Below are positions 16,669 to 25,551 of a DNA stretch of 64,000 bases, piece after piece. The number at the start of each line of letters is the position of its first letter. Position 1 is the first letter of the stretch. The stretch spans positions 1-64,000 of the forward strand of contig NZ_JACRYT010000008.1 in the NCBI RefSeq assembly GCF_014333425.1. Reading direction: 5' to 3'. The translations under genes and the position numbers were made by a program. The stretch is from Zhenpiania hominis. GTDB taxonomy: Bacteria; Bacillota; Clostridia; Peptostreptococcales; Anaerovoracaceae. Under the pieces are notes generated by a model that saw only the letters and a list, made by a program, of their open reading frames with translations, was not told where the DNA came from and ran no database searches.

Positions 16669-17322
16669 TTATTCCATCGTATATTCGCCTTCCAGAGAAA
16701 ATACCGTTTCCTCACAAATATTCGTAGCGTAGTCAGCAATACGTTCAAGATGAGCGGCGACAAAAGCAAACATGATGGAAAGACGCGTGTTCTGAGTTTC
16801 TTTTACCGCGATATCCAGCTGCTCCTCGTAGACCAGGCGGAACAGTTCGTCTACTTCCTCATCGGTTTTCCATACTTTGCGCGCCAGCTTCAGGTCTCTG
16901 TCCAGGAAAGAACGGATCGCGTTTTTTACCATGCTGGCTGCCATATCCGCCATTCTCGGCAGATCGATCAGTTCTTTGTAGTAATCTTCATGCTCCATGC
17001 GAATCGCGTACTTCGCCAGATCTTCACAGTGGTCGCCGATCCGTTCCAGATCCGTTACCATCTTCATGATGGAAATGCAGTAGCGCAGATCGCTTGCCAC
17101 AGGCTGCTGGGTAGCCAGGAAAAGATAACACATTTCATTGATTTCATCATCCATGTCATCAATGTGTTCATCCGCGTCAATAATTCTTCTGGCAAGGAGC
17201 ATATCCTTATCCTTAATTGCCTTGATGGAGTTGACAATCGCCTCCTCCACCATTTCCGTCATTTCTGTTACTTTATCGTTAATCTGGACCAGTTCCAGAT
17301 CCATTTTTGGTCTTGGTGCCAT
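16669..17322 (-). CDS. phoU: Phosphate transport regulator PhoU
   Basis: About 217 residues, the standard PhoU length, with two three-helix repeats and the metal-binding acidic motifs (DEHIDDMDDEI and, in the second half, WKTDEEVDELF). PhoU signals phosphate sufficiency from the Pst transporter to a PhoR-type kinase; no phoPR pair lies in the window. Start set at the ATG at 17322 with GAGGAGG upstream. It is the last gene of the pst operon, 13 bp after pstB. Confidence 0.92.
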   Translation of the reverse strand: MAPRPKMDLELVQINDKVTEMTEMVEEAIVNSIKAIKDKDMLLARRIIDADEHIDDMDDEINEMCYLFLATQQPVASDLRYCISIMKMVTDLERIGDHCEDLAKYAIRMEHEDYYKELIDLPRMADMAASMVKNAIRSFLDRDLKLARKVWKTDEEVDELFRLVYEEQLDIAVKETQNTRLSIMFAFVAAHLERIADYATNICEETVFSLEGEYTME

Positions 17323-17335
17323 AGTTTCCTCCTCA

Positions 17336-18100
17336 TCAGCCAAAACGTCCGGTGATATATTCTTCCGTCTTTGGATTGGACGGATTGGTAAATATTTTTT
17401 CCGTGTCATCGATCTCCAGGATTTCGCCGGTCAGGAAGAATGCGGTCCGATTGGAAATCCGAGCTGCCTGCTGCATATTATGAGTAACGATGACGATCGT
17501 GTATTTCGAAGCGAGGTCCTGAACCAGAGCCTCAATTTTCGTAGTCGCAACCGGGTCTAACGCGGAAGTCGGCTCGTCCATGAGGATTACCTCCGGTTCT
17601 ACAGATAGGCATCTTGCGATGCACAGCCTCTGCTGCTGGCCTCCGGAAAGGCCCAGCGCCGATTTGTGCAGTCGGTCCTTTACCTCTTCCCACAAACCTA
17701 CTTCACGCAGCGTCCGCTCGACAATCTCATCCAGCTTTTTCTTATCCTTCTGCCCGTGAAGCTTTGGTCCATAGGTGATATTTTCATGTATGGTTTTCGG
17801 AAATGGATTCGGTTTCTGAAATACCATTCCCACTTTCTTACGGAGAGCGATTACGTCGCAGTCTTTTCCATAAAGATCTTCTCCGTCAAACAGAAGCCTT
17901 CCTTCAATCCGGCATCCTTCCACCAGATCATTCATCCGGTTCAGAGAGCGCAGGAAAGTGGATTTTCCACATCCGGACGGTCCGATCAAAGCAGTAATAT
18001 CATTTTTGTATATATCTATGTTTACTTTTTTCAGGGCCTGGAAATTACCATAGTACAGATCCATGTCCCGAATTTCAAATGTTTTTTCTTTCTCTGCCAT
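17336..18100 (-). CDS. pstB: Phosphate ABC transporter ATPase PstB
   Basis: 254 residues. Walker [10 protein letters not shown], signature [15 protein letters not shown], Walker [13 protein letters not shown] and the H-loop THNMQQ are intact. The N-terminal [11 protein letters not shown] and the [10 protein letters not shown] segment are typical of PstB. It drives high-affinity phosphate import with PstC, PstA and PstS. It lies 3 bp downstream of pstA. Confidence 0.95.
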   Translation of the reverse strand: MAEKEKTFEIRDMDLYYGNFQALKKVNIDIYKNDITALIGPSGCGKSTFLRSLNRMNDLVEGCRIEGRLLFDGEDLYGKDCDVIALRKKVGMVFQKPNPFPKTIHENITYGPKLHGQKDKKKLDEIVERTLREVGLWEEVKDRLHKSALGLSGGQQQRLCIARCLSVEPEVILMDEPTSALDPVATTKIEALVQDLASKYTIVIVTHNMQQAARISNRTAFFLTGEILEIDDTEKIFTNPSNPKTEEYITGRFG

Positions 18101-18103
18101 TTC

Positions 18104-18928
18104 TTACTCCTTTGCTAATCTGCCGCTGATGTAATTCGCCAGCGAATTGATAATCAGTACAACTACAATCAGCAGAGCTGCTGTCGCGTATGTTTTTTCT
18201 TCAGACAGTCCCTCGGAAGCCAGTGTATACAGATGCAGCGCCATAGTTCTCGTGGAATCGAAGATTGACAAAGGCATCAGCAGCGAGCCTCCAATCGTCA
18301 GCATGAGCGCCGCGGTTTCCCCGATTGCTCTTCCGATTCCCAGAATCAATCCTGTAAGAACGCCCGATTTACAGCAAGGCAGCACTACCTTGCGCACGGT
18401 CTCCCATTTTGTCGCTCCCAGAGAAAGACTTCCTTCCCGGTAGGACATCGGTACTGTTTTGAGAGACTCCTCTGTTGAACGGATCAGGGTCGGCAAAATC
18501 ATCATCGAAAGAGTCAGACCACCGGCAAGAATCGACCAGCCCATTCCTAAAAATACTACGAAGAAAGAAAAACCGAAGAGACCAAATATGATGGATGGTA
18601 TACCAGCAAGGACCTCTGTAAAGAATCTAATTATGTTAATGAGCTTTCCTTTCTTCGCGTATTCCGAAAAGTAGATTGCCGCCGCCACCCCGATGGGTGT
18701 GGCAATAATGATGGATACGAGAGTAACATAAATCGTTCCCACAATAATCGGGAAAATTCCTCCCTCGCGTCCCATGCCTGTCGGAGCTTCCGACAGAAAC
18801 TCCCACGAAATATTTGGAACCCCTTTGACAAGGATAAATCCCAGAATTAAAATCAATACCCCCAGGGTCAGAGCAGCAATAAAGCCTACCAGTCCGAAGA
18901 ACCCTTTGCTTTTCAGATTTTTGCTCAT
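18104..18928 (-). CDS. pstA: Phosphate ABC transporter permease PstA
   Basis: 274 residues with six membrane helices. The cytoplasmic EAA-type loop (EGSLSLGATKWETVRKVVLP) contacts PstB. The ATGA overlap with the upstream pstC stop indicates coupled translation. Confidence 0.94.
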   Translation of the reverse strand: MSKNLKSKGFFGLVGFIAALTLGVLILILGFILVKGVPNISWEFLSEAPTGMGREGGIFPIIVGTIYVTLVSIIIATPIGVAAAIYFSEYAKKGKLINIIRFFTEVLAGIPSIIFGLFGFSFFVVFLGMGWSILAGGLTLSMMILPTLIRSTEESLKTVPMSYREGSLSLGATKWETVRKVVLPCCKSGVLTGLILGIGRAIGETAALMLTIGGSLLMPLSIFDSTRTMALHLYTLASEGLSEEKTYATAALLIVVVLIINSLANYISGRLAKE

Positions 18929-19815
18929 GCTGTCATACCCCCAAACTTTCTCATAATCGCCTGCGCGATACTATTTAAAATTACGATAATTACAAACAGG
19001 ACGATTCCGATGGCGAACAGCGCGCTTTGATGCTCCGGAGTCGCGTAAGACATTTCCATGGCGATGGTTCCGGTCAGCGTCGCGCTGGGATCCAGCGGAC
19101 TTGTCGCAATCTGCGGCATATTACCTGTAATCAACAGAACCGCCATTGTTTCTCCGATCGCTCTTCCCATCGCCAGAATGATGGAGGAAAAAATTCCTGA
19201 TTTCGCAGCCGGAAGAATCACCTTTGTGATCGTTTCCCGCTTATCCGCTCCCAGTGCCAGAGACGCTTCTCTGAATTCCGGCGGAACCGCGGCGATGGAG
19301 TTTTCCGAAATACTTACAATGGTCGGAAGTATCATAATCGCCAGAATGATTGCTCCGGCCAGAACACTGAATCCGCTGGATGTGGCGTCCGGATTGAATT
19401 TCTGTACCAACGGCAGAATATAGTCACGAATGGCCGGTACGATTACCGCCAGTCCGAAAAATCCGTATACAACAGAAGGAATTCCTGCCAGCAGTTCGAT
19501 TGCCGCTTTAAAAAGCCTTGCCGGGCGGCGGCTTACCATTTCCGCGAGAAACACCGCGCATCCGAGACCCGTCGGAATCCCGATAATCAGGGCTCCGATC
19601 GTAACTCCCAAAGTTCCGACAATCAGAGGCAAAATCCCGTAAATTCCACTTGTAGGGCTCCAGTCTGTTCCCGTAATGAAGTTGATGATTCCGTAGTCCT
19701 TCATAACCGGGAATCCGGAGCTGAAGATGAATATCGTAATAAGTGCAACGGCCGCAATGGAGACCGCTGCACATATCAGAATCAGTTTTTCAATTACTTT
19801 TTCACTTGTTTTCAT
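18925..19815 (-). CDS. pstC: Phosphate ABC transporter permease PstC
   Basis: 296 residues with six membrane helices and the permease loop EASLALGADKRETITKVILP. It contains the PstC-type N-terminal segment with FITGTDWSP. It pairs with PstA to form the channel. Encoded 56 bp after pstS, an interval with no obvious terminator. Confidence 0.94.
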   Translation of the reverse strand: MKTSEKVIEKLILICAAVSIAAVALITIFIFSSGFPVMKDYGIINFITGTDWSPTSGIYGILPLIVGTLGVTIGALIIGIPTGLGCAVFLAEMVSRRPARLFKAAIELLAGIPSVVYGFFGLAVIVPAIRDYILPLVQKFNPDATSSGFSVLAGAIILAIMILPTIVSISENSIAAVPPEFREASLALGADKRETITKVILPAAKSGIFSSIILAMGRAIGETMAVLLITGNMPQIATSPLDPSATLTGTIAMEMSYATPEHQSALFAIGIVLFVIIVILNSIAQAIMRKFGGMTA

Positions 19816-19871
19816 GGTTCTATGCCCTTCTTTTCGTCAACTTTTCTGATTCATTTTTTGCTGCACTCTAT

Positions 19872-20729
19872 TTAGTTAACAGGGATAAAATCATTTTCTT
19901 CAACAATCTTCTGACCTTCATCGCTCATAGCGAAGTCAATGAATGCCTGCGCTGTTTCGGACACTTCAGAGCCTACTACGTATACAAACGGTCTCTGAAT
20001 TTTATAGTCACCGGATACTACGTTTTCCGAAGTCGCTTCCACGCCCTCTACAGTCAGTACTTTCACACTGTCGTCCAGGGAACCCAGGGATACATAACCG
20101 ATGGAGTTCGGAGTTGTGGAAACCGTTTCTTTTACCGCCCCTGTGGAAGGCTGTACCAGAGCGTCTTTTGTCGTATTGTCTACATCATCAACGGTAACGC
20201 CTGTAATCTCAGTGAACGCTCCTCTTGTTCCGGACCCTTCTTCTCTGGAGACAACAGTGATTTCCGCGTCATCTCCGCCAACTTCGCTCCAGTTTGTGAT
20301 TTCGCCGGTGTAAATTCCTTTAATCTGTTCCAGGCTCAGGTCGTCAACATTTACATCCGCGTTTACGATAACCGCTACGCCATCTTTCGCAATTACATAC
20401 TCTTCCGAAATGGAACCTTTTTCGTCTTCACCGACTTCTCTTGACAGAGAACCGATATCCGCGATTCCATCTTCGATGGATTTAATTCCCTGTCCGGAAC
20501 CGCCGCCCTGTACTTCAACAGTCACATCCGGATTTTCTTCCATGTACACTTCCGACATTGCTTCGGAAAGAGGCTGTACTGATGTGGAACCCGCGATTAC
20601 TACACTGCCGCTTGCCGCGCTTCCGCTGTCGCCGCTTCCGCTGTCGCTGTTTCCGCCACAGCCGGCCAGCCCCAGCGACGCAACCAGTACACCTGCCGCA
20701 ATCAAACCTGTTAAAATTTTCTTTTTCAT
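19872..20729 (-). CDS. pstS: Phosphate-binding lipoprotein PstS
   Basis: 285 residues with a lipoprotein signal ending LGLAGC, a Ser/Gly-rich linker, then a phosphate-binding protein fold. AGSTSVQP, GGGSGQGIKSI and REEGSGTRGAF supply the phosphate-coordinating loops. It is anchored outside the membrane and feeds PstC/PstA. Pho-box-like repeats lie upstream. Confidence 0.94.
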   Translation of the reverse strand: MKKKILTGLIAAGVLVASLGLAGCGGNSDSGSGDSGSAASGSVVIAGSTSVQPLSEAMSEVYMEENPDVTVEVQGGGSGQGIKSIEDGIADIGSLSREVGEDEKGSISEEYVIAKDGVAVIVNADVNVDDLSLEQIKGIYTGEITNWSEVGGDDAEITVVSREEGSGTRGAFTEITGVTVDDVDNTTKDALVQPSTGAVKETVSTTPNSIGYVSLGSLDDSVKVLTVEGVEATSENVVSGDYKIQRPFVYVVGSEVSETAQAFIDFAMSDEGQKIVEENDFIPVN

Positions 20730-20789
20730 GTTTTTTGTCCTTCTTTCTTTATAATTTTTTATTTTTTTCTCTCTCGTTTTTACATGCTT

Positions 20790-20866
20790 AGTTTAACCGT
20801 TTTCTGTTAAACCTATTTTAAGAAAATCGTTAGATTTCGGTTAATTATGTTAAAACAGTGTAAAGA
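20790..20866 (-). promoter_or_regulatory. Candidate PhoP-binding repeats upstream of pstS
   Basis: Reading the minus strand, TTAACA, TTAACC and CTAACG recur at about 10-bp steps, followed by further TTTAACA and GTTAAAC units nearer the gene. Direct repeats of TTAACA-like hexamers at one-turn spacing are the known Firmicute PhoP site. Inferred by eye only. Confidence 0.45.
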
Positions 20867-20913
20867 AAGTCACGTTTTCGCGGTCTTTTGTTAGATGTTT
20901 GATAAATCGCCGC

Positions 20914-20942
20914 TTGCAGATTTCCTTTTTCTGTAATATAAT
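20914..20942 (+). promoter_or_regulatory. Sigma-A promoter of the lipoprotein gene
   Basis: TTGCAG (20914-20919), a 17-bp spacer and a perfect TATAAT (20937-20942) lie about 45 bp upstream of the ATG at 20988. Confidence 0.8.
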
Positions 20943-20987
20943 AAATCCACATTCATTCATTGACAAAAAGAAGGAAAGGATCAGGTG

Positions 20988-21782
20988 ATGAGTATGAGAA
21001 GAAAAATATTGTGCGTCTTACTGGTTATTATGACGGCCCTGGCAGTTGCCGCATGTGGAGGAGACAATTCCCAGGATAGCTCACAGAACGCGTTTGAGGC
21101 TTTCACGGAAGTTCAGAAGAACATGGAGGATGTCCGCGACGCGGAATTTAAGATGGCCATGGATATGACAACGGACGCTGCCGGCGAGGATGATGAGGTA
21201 ACGATGAAAATGTCGGGTACCGGAAAAGAAATTTTAAAAAGTAAATCCGATATTGAAATGGAAATGAACTACAATATGACAATGCCCGGTCTGGAGTCCG
21301 GTTTAAAAGGGACGATGTATATGCAGGATCAAATTGTCTATATGGATATGATGGGGCAGAAATTCAAGATGGACGCTTCCAATGAGATCGCGGCCGCCAT
21401 GAATATGGACACCAGCCAGCTCCTGGATATCAGCGAAGATATGATTTCGGATATAACCATGAGCGAGGATGGGTCCGATACTGTTTACAATATAAAAATG
21501 GACGGAAACAAAGCCTTGGATTATTTAGAAAAAAATGCCGGAAATGTACAGGGAATGGCAGGTGCCACGGAAGCTCTGAAGTTTAACAAAATGGATGTGG
21601 TTGTAGTCGCCGGGGAAGATGGTATGGTGAAAACCATTGATATGGATTGCGCAATGTCCTCCGGTTCCGGCGAGGAAGCAATGGATGTAACATATCAGAT
21701 TTCTATGGAATATCTTGGAATCAATACGGATCTGAAAATTGATTTCCCGGATTTCAGCGATTATCAGGAACTGACAGTCTAA
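20988..21782 (+). CDS. Secreted lipoprotein, LppX/LolA-like or DUF6612-like
   Basis: About 264 residues. The signal peptide ends in a lipobox (VAAC) and is followed by a Ser/Asp/Gln-rich linker. The mature part is rich in Met, Asp and beta-strand pattern (MDMTTDAAGEDDEVTMKMSG, then SKSDIEMEMNYNM), with a VVAGEDGMVKTIDMDC segment near the end. This resembles Firmicute lipoproteins of the LolA/LppX fold that hold lipid or hydrophobic ligands. I could not assign a specific role. The ATG at 20988 is preferred over the GTG one codon earlier because AAAGGA is better spaced. It diverges from pstS. Confidence 0.75.
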   Translation: MSMRRKILCVLLVIMTALAVAACGGDNSQDSSQNAFEAFTEVQKNMEDVRDAEFKMAMDMTTDAAGEDDEVTMKMSGTGKEILKSKSDIEMEMNYNMTMPGLESGLKGTMYMQDQIVYMDMMGQKFKMDASNEIAAAMNMDTSQLLDISEDMISDITMSEDGSDTVYNIKMDGNKALDYLEKNAGNVQGMAGATEALKFNKMDVVVVAGEDGMVKTIDMDCAMSSGSGEEAMDVTYQISMEYLGINTDLKIDFPDFSDYQELTV

Positions 21783-21807
21783 TCGACCGGTTCCATAAGG
21801 ATTCTCT

Positions 21808-21841
21808 GAGGGCGGAGCCGCTGGGTTTCGCCCTCTTTTTG
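21808..21841 (+). terminator. Rho-independent terminator of the lipoprotein gene
   Basis: GAGGGCG (21808-21814) pairs with CGCCCTC (21829-21835), followed by a run of Ts. Confidence 0.9.
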
Positions 21842-21856
21842 TAATCTCCAGCAATT

Positions 21857-22019
21857 TTTATCAACATTTTGCGAAATTTCCCGTTTGTTTATAAAAATTA
21901 CAGCGTTCCAGAGGGCTTGTTCCTACTTTTCCCTTGCGGCTGGGTTCAGCCCGCCGATTCATGGCCGGAAAGCCTTGAAATTTTAGTAACAACTACGAAA
22001 ATTTTCGATTTGTTTCTAA
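21857..22019. repeat. 163-bp double-hairpin repeat, copy A
   Basis: The left hairpin (21857-21895) runs from TTTATCAACA to TGTTTATAAA. The right hairpin (21983-22019) runs from TTAGTAACAA to TTTGTTTCTAA. The core holds GTTCCAGAGGGCTTGTTCC and a GC-rich stem around GGCTGGGTTCAGCC. It is the same length as copy B (22939-23101) and about 90% identical by eye, in the same orientation. Copies C and D share the outline. It ends 18 bp from the stop of the PD-(D/E)XK-like gene. Confidence 0.85.
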
Positions 22020-22037
22020 CCTTCTTTCTGCTTTCCA

Positions 22038-22850
22038 TTATTCCTCCATTCCAAAATAGTGTCGTATCGTCCAATTAATATGGGAAAAGCTGAGAGGCAT
22101 ATGCTTTGTCTCCCAGGTCATAATCAGGTTGTCCCCTAACCGATACCCGTTTCGGGCATAGCGGTTTAGTTTTTTCATCGCCTCTGCCGCATATCCCGGA
22201 TCATCCATTTTTCCAAAATGTTCCCAGATCAGAATCCGTCTCTCTACTGGGTGAAGAATCTCAAAATCCGGTGAAACTCTGTAGTTTTCCAAGCACAGAA
22301 TTGGCTCATAACGGAATGTCAGTCCATACTGCTCCAGCTTTGTCGCAATTTCCGCTTCCGCTTTTGAACGGACAGCGACCCCACCTTCTGAAAAGCACCT
22401 CCGTTCTTCCGGAAAAATCGTGTTTTGCTCATAATTCTGCGAGTCCCATTGTTCCGGCGATAAATCGCCTTCAAGGAGTAAACGCCGCGGATCAAAATCC
22501 CGGTAATAATCCGGAAGTTCCGCCCGAACCTGATAAGGATCGTAGATTCGCAACCGCTGCTCCGCTTGTCTGCAGCAGGCGGCGTTTTTTCTCAGCAGCG
22601 GAATCGCCTTACTAATATAACGTGCCTCTTTTAAATCTCCGATGAATTCATCGTAATCGGGAAAGTCTTTCGGAATAATCAGCTGCATTCGTTTTCCCTT
22701 TTCTGTAACTGCCCTGTAATAGGATCCGTTTTTATATACCAGACTTCCCTGAGGGAGCTGCTTTTTTCTCTGCTCCAGTCGCTCCAGCAATGATTCCGTT
22801 CGCAGCCGCTCTTTATGGAGCAAATCCATTAATTGGTTTTGTTGAAACAT
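22038..22850 (-). CDS. PD-(D/E)XK-superfamily-like protein between direct 163-bp repeats
   Basis: 270 residues. The N-terminal 110 residues are charged and helical. The C-terminal half has a nuclease-like core: S-K-x-E (E165), Y-x-Y/F-E-x-x-L, P-D-F (D195), then W-E-H-x-G (E210) and a Lys/Tyr-rich helix. The order E...D...E-x-H matches PD-(D/E)XK folds with a variant last motif. A paralogue with the same motifs is at 32760-33554. GGGAGG precedes the ATG at 22850. The gene lies between repeats A and B, suggesting a mobile or repeat-associated cassette. No transposase HUH or DDE motif is visible. Activity is not demonstrated. Confidence 0.6.
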   Translation of the reverse strand: MFQQNQLMDLLHKERLRTESLLERLEQRKKQLPQGSLVYKNGSYYRAVTEKGKRMQLIIPKDFPDYDEFIGDLKEARYISKAIPLLRKNAACCRQAEQRLRIYDPYQVRAELPDYYRDFDPRRLLLEGDLSPEQWDSQNYEQNTIFPEERRCFSEGGVAVRSKAEAEIATKLEQYGLTFRYEPILCLENYRVSPDFEILHPVERRILIWEHFGKMDDPGYAAEAMKKLNRYARNGYRLGDNLIMTWETKHMPLSFSHINWTIRHYFGMEE

Positions 22851-22938
22851 CCTCGCCTCCCAATAATTGTAAATTTATTGAAATTATACCTTTTATTTCT
22901 TTTTCGCGCAACTCTTTTTTCTGTGTTTCAGAAGGCAA

Positions 22939-23101
22939 TTTATCAACATTTCTCAATATTTCCCGTTTGTTTATAAAAATTACAGCGTTCCAGAGGGCTT
23001 GTTCCTACTTTTCCCCCGCGGCTGGGGTCAGCCCGCCGATTCATGGCCGCAACGCCTTGAAAATTTAGTAACAAATGCGGAAATTTCCGATTTGTTACCA
23101 A
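22939..23101. repeat. 163-bp double-hairpin repeat, copy B
   Basis: Left hairpin 22939-22977, right hairpin 23065-23101 (TTAGTAACAAAT with ATTTGTTACCAA, one mismatch). Core and orientation match copy A. The nuclease-like gene starts 89 bp away on the left. The rest of the 290-bp gap (22851-23140) is AT-rich without a gene. Confidence 0.85.
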
Positions 23102-23103
23102 CA

Positions 23104-23131
23104 TGCGAAAAGACCGCGAATTCCGCGGCCT
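23104..23131 (-). terminator. Terminator of the molybdopterin operon
   Basis: On the minus strand AGGCCGCG (23131-23124) pairs with CGCGGTCT (23118-23111), with one G-U pair, followed by TTTT. It is 9 bp past the MOSC-protein stop and abuts repeat B. Confidence 0.75.
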
Positions 23132-23139
23132 TTTCCTAT

Positions 23140-23574
23140 TTACGCGATGACTTTTATTTCATCTCCTGCCTTGACTTTCCCCTCTTTGAGGACTTTTACA
23201 AAAATGCCTTCTCTCGGCATCACGCAGTCTCCCGCGAGTTCGCGGATAGCGCATCCCTGATGGCATTCTTTTCCGATCTGGGTCACTTCCCCTACTGCCT
23301 CGCCAATCTGCAGCTTTGTACCGATAGGCAGAGTGAACAGTTCAATTCCCTCTGTCAGTATATTTTCAGCGAAATCTCCGCTTTTCAGCTCAAAGTTCAG
23401 GGCTTTCTGGACTTTGGCGACGCTTTCCGCCGCCAGCAGACTGACCTGTCTGTGCCAGTTTCCCGCGTGAGCGTCACCGACAATGCCGTGATCCACTTTC
23501 AGCAGCACCTCGTCAACGGGATGCTTCTGCTCTCCTTTTTTTTCGCTGATACATACGTCTTTTACTTTAGCCAT
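23140..23574 (-). CDS. MOSC-domain protein
   Basis: 144 residues, a stand-alone MOSC domain. HGIVGDAHAGNWHRQVSLLA and GDFAENILTEGI are the family's core motifs, and the single Cys-rich segment is GKECHQGCAIRELAGDC. MOSC proteins bind molybdenum cofactor and are linked to sulfur transfer or Moco handling. It is the last gene of the molybdopterin operon and overlaps mog by 8 bp, so a late step or carrier role is likely. Confidence 0.88.
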   Translation of the reverse strand: MAKVKDVCISEKKGEQKHPVDEVLLKVDHGIVGDAHAGNWHRQVSLLAAESVAKVQKALNFELKSGDFAENILTEGIELFTLPIGTKLQIGEAVGEVTQIGKECHQGCAIRELAGDCVMPREGIFVKVLKEGKVKAGDEIKVIA

Positions 23575-24091
23575 GATGATGGTGTCCCTCCTTTTTATGA
23601 ATCTCCGCGCAGTCGTGGGATTCGCCTCTCAGCACATCGATCCCGTGTCGGATCGGCTTGATAACCGCGGTCAGACACTCTCTGGCCGCCTTTTCGCTTC
23701 CCGGCAGATTGACAATCAGCGTGCCGCCCCGCAGCCCCGCTTCTGCCCGGGACAGCATCCCCATAGGCGTAATCCGCATACTTTCCGCCCGCATGGCTTC
23801 CGGAATTCCGCGCACCTCCCGGTCCGCCACCGCGTGAGTCGCTTCCGGAGTCACGTCCCGTTTGGAAAAACCGGTACCGCCGGTGGTCATAACCAGACAG
23901 ACGTCCAGTTCATCCGCGCATTTGATCAGTTCGGACTTTATCGTCTCGAAATCGTCGGGAATGATGTTGGTGTAAACCACTTCCCAGCCGTTTTCCTTCA
24001 GAATTTCCTGCACCGCGGGGCCGCTGGTATCCACCCGTTCGCCTCTCGCGCCTTTATCGCTCATGGTAATGACTGCCGCTGTATAGTTCAT
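23567..24091 (-). CDS. mog: Molybdopterin adenylyltransferase, MogA/MoaB family
   Basis: About 174 residues. The molybdopterin-binding motifs are TTGGTGFSKRDVTPEAT and the LPGSEKAARE helix. It activates molybdopterin with ATP before metal insertion by MoeA. The protein ends in a His-rich tail (HKKEGHHHHG), which may bind metal. The ATG at 24091 overlaps the moaC stop as ATGA; the longer frame to 24106 begins inside moaC without need. Confidence 0.9.
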   Translation of the reverse strand: MNYTAAVITMSDKGARGERVDTSGPAVQEILKENGWEVVYTNIIPDDFETIKSELIKCADELDVCLVMTTGGTGFSKRDVTPEATHAVADREVRGIPEAMRAESMRITPMGMLSRAEAGLRGGTLIVNLPGSEKAARECLTAVIKPIRHGIDVLRGESHDCAEIHKKEGHHHHG

Positions 24092-24573
24092 TTCCTTTCC
24101 CTCCATACAAAATCGCCGCTTTTTCCGCCGCTCTTGCTCACCAGATGAATCTGATCGATGACCATATCCTTCTGAACCGCCTTACACATATCATAGACTG
24201 TAAGGGCCGCGATAGAAACCGCTGTCAGCGCTTCCATTTCCACGCCGGTCACGCCGCTGCACTTTACCTCGCTTTGGATTTCAACGGCCAGATCTTCTTC
24301 ATTCAGATGAAAGGTGATATTCGCGCCGTTGATCATAATCGGGTGGCACATGGGAATCACTTCGGAGGTTTTCTTCGCTCCCATGATCCCGGCGATCTGA
24401 GCCGTTCCCAGAACATCCCCTTTTTTCATACCGCCGCTTTTTATCAGATCAAAGCATTCCCGATTGACAAGAACTCTGCCCACAGCAACCGCGGTCCGCT
24501 TTGTCACATCCTTTCCGCCTACGTCCACCATTCTGGCGCGGCCGTCCTCGTTAAAATGTGAAAAATCCGCCAT
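24088..24573 (-). CDS. moaC: Cyclic pyranopterin monophosphate synthase MoaC
   Basis: 161 residues. The MoaC signatures are present: MVDVGGKDVTKRTA, the PMCHPI metal/active-site loop, and VKCSGVTGVEMEALT near the C-terminus. With MoaA it converts GTP to cyclic pyranopterin monophosphate. It lies 1 bp after the moaA stop. No moaD or moaE is in the window, so molybdopterin synthase is encoded elsewhere. Confidence 0.95.
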   Translation of the reverse strand: MADFSHFNEDGRARMVDVGGKDVTKRTAVAVGRVLVNRECFDLIKSGGMKKGDVLGTAQIAGIMGAKKTSEVIPMCHPIMINGANITFHLNEEDLAVEIQSEVKCSGVTGVEMEALTAVSIAALTVYDMCKAVQKDMVIDQIHLVSKSGGKSGDFVWRERK

Positions 24574-24574
24574 A

Positions 24575-25528
24575 TTATCCTCCTATCTGGTTCATATCCC
24601 TGCCCGCTCTGCTCGGGCTGTCCGCGCTGAGTGTTTCCCGCTTCTGAGGCTTATCCAGAATCGCCGCCCGCAGGGTCCGTTCCATCTGCTCCTCATCCAT
24701 ACCCTTCAGAGAAATTTCCTCCGAAGAATGAAGGCATGGTTTTAGTTTTCCATCCGCGGTCAACCGGATCTTATTGCACCCTTCACAAAATTCACAGCTG
24801 ATGGGTCGAATCAAACCGACTCTTCCCGCCGCTCCGGGCAGCTGATAAAGGCTTGCTACTCCTTCTTCCCGCTCCAGGGAAACCAGTTCCGGCACTTTTT
24901 CCAGAACCGTTTCGTAGCTTACAAAGCCCGCCCGGTCAAAGCCGATTCCACCGCCAATGGGCATCAGCTCAATAAACCGCACTTCAATGGGCTTTTCCCT
25001 GGTCAGGTTTACAAAATCCGTGATTTCATCATCGTTAAAACCGCCCATCAGAACATTATTGATCTTGATTTTGGAAAATCCGGCCTCTTCCGCCGCCCGG
25101 ATTCCCGCAAGAGCTTCTTCCAGCTCTCCCCGTCTTGTAATGTAACGGTATTTTTCCGGATTCAATGTATCCAGGCTGATATTGAGCCGGGAAACTCCCG
25201 CCTCTTTTAATTCCCGCGCGAACTGAGGCAACAGGGTTCCGTTTGTCGTCATGCAGACCTCTTCGATTCCCGGAATCGCGGAAATCGCGCCGCACAGCTT
25301 CACAATTCCCCGCTTTACAAGAGGTTCTCCGCCTGTGACGCGGATTTTGCGGATTCCCAGACGGGCTGCCGCGGAAACAGCCATAATGGTTTCCTCAGCG
25401 GTCATCATTTCCTCATGGGCCCGTTTGGCGACTCCCTCTTCCGGCATACAGTAGCGGCACCGCAGATTACACAGCTCGGTCACGGAAACACGCATATAAG
25501 TAATTTCTCGATTATAATTATCTCTCAT
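24575..25528 (-). CDS. moaA: GTP 3',8-cyclase MoaA (radical SAM)
   Basis: About 317 residues. The radical-SAM cluster is CNLRCRYC, followed by the RVTGGEPL motif. The second [4Fe-4S] cluster of MoaA is formed by CEFCEGCNKIR and a later Cys (LKPCLHS). The C-terminus lacks the usual terminal GG, ending SRAGRDMNQIGG, which does have it in Ile-Gly-Gly form. Start chosen at ATG 25528 behind GGAG. First committed step of Moco synthesis. Confidence 0.95.
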   Translation of the reverse strand: MRDNYNREITYMRVSVTELCNLRCRYCMPEEGVAKRAHEEMMTAEETIMAVSAAARLGIRKIRVTGGEPLVKRGIVKLCGAISAIPGIEEVCMTTNGTLLPQFARELKEAGVSRLNISLDTLNPEKYRYITRRGELEEALAGIRAAEEAGFSKIKINNVLMGGFNDDEITDFVNLTREKPIEVRFIELMPIGGGIGFDRAGFVSYETVLEKVPELVSLEREEGVASLYQLPGAAGRVGLIRPISCEFCEGCNKIRLTADGKLKPCLHSSEEISLKGMDEEQMERTLRAAILDKPQKRETLSADSPSRAGRDMNQIGG

Positions 25529-25551
25529 TCTTTGCTCCGCCAAAGGCCGAA

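Noticed and set aside
21857..23101. Composite insertion sequence with repeats A and B as terminal repeats of a transposon or LTR
   Set aside because: The enclosed protein has no transposase or reverse-transcriptase motif, no target-site duplication could be seen, and the repeats occur alone elsewhere. It is described as a repeat-associated cassette instead.
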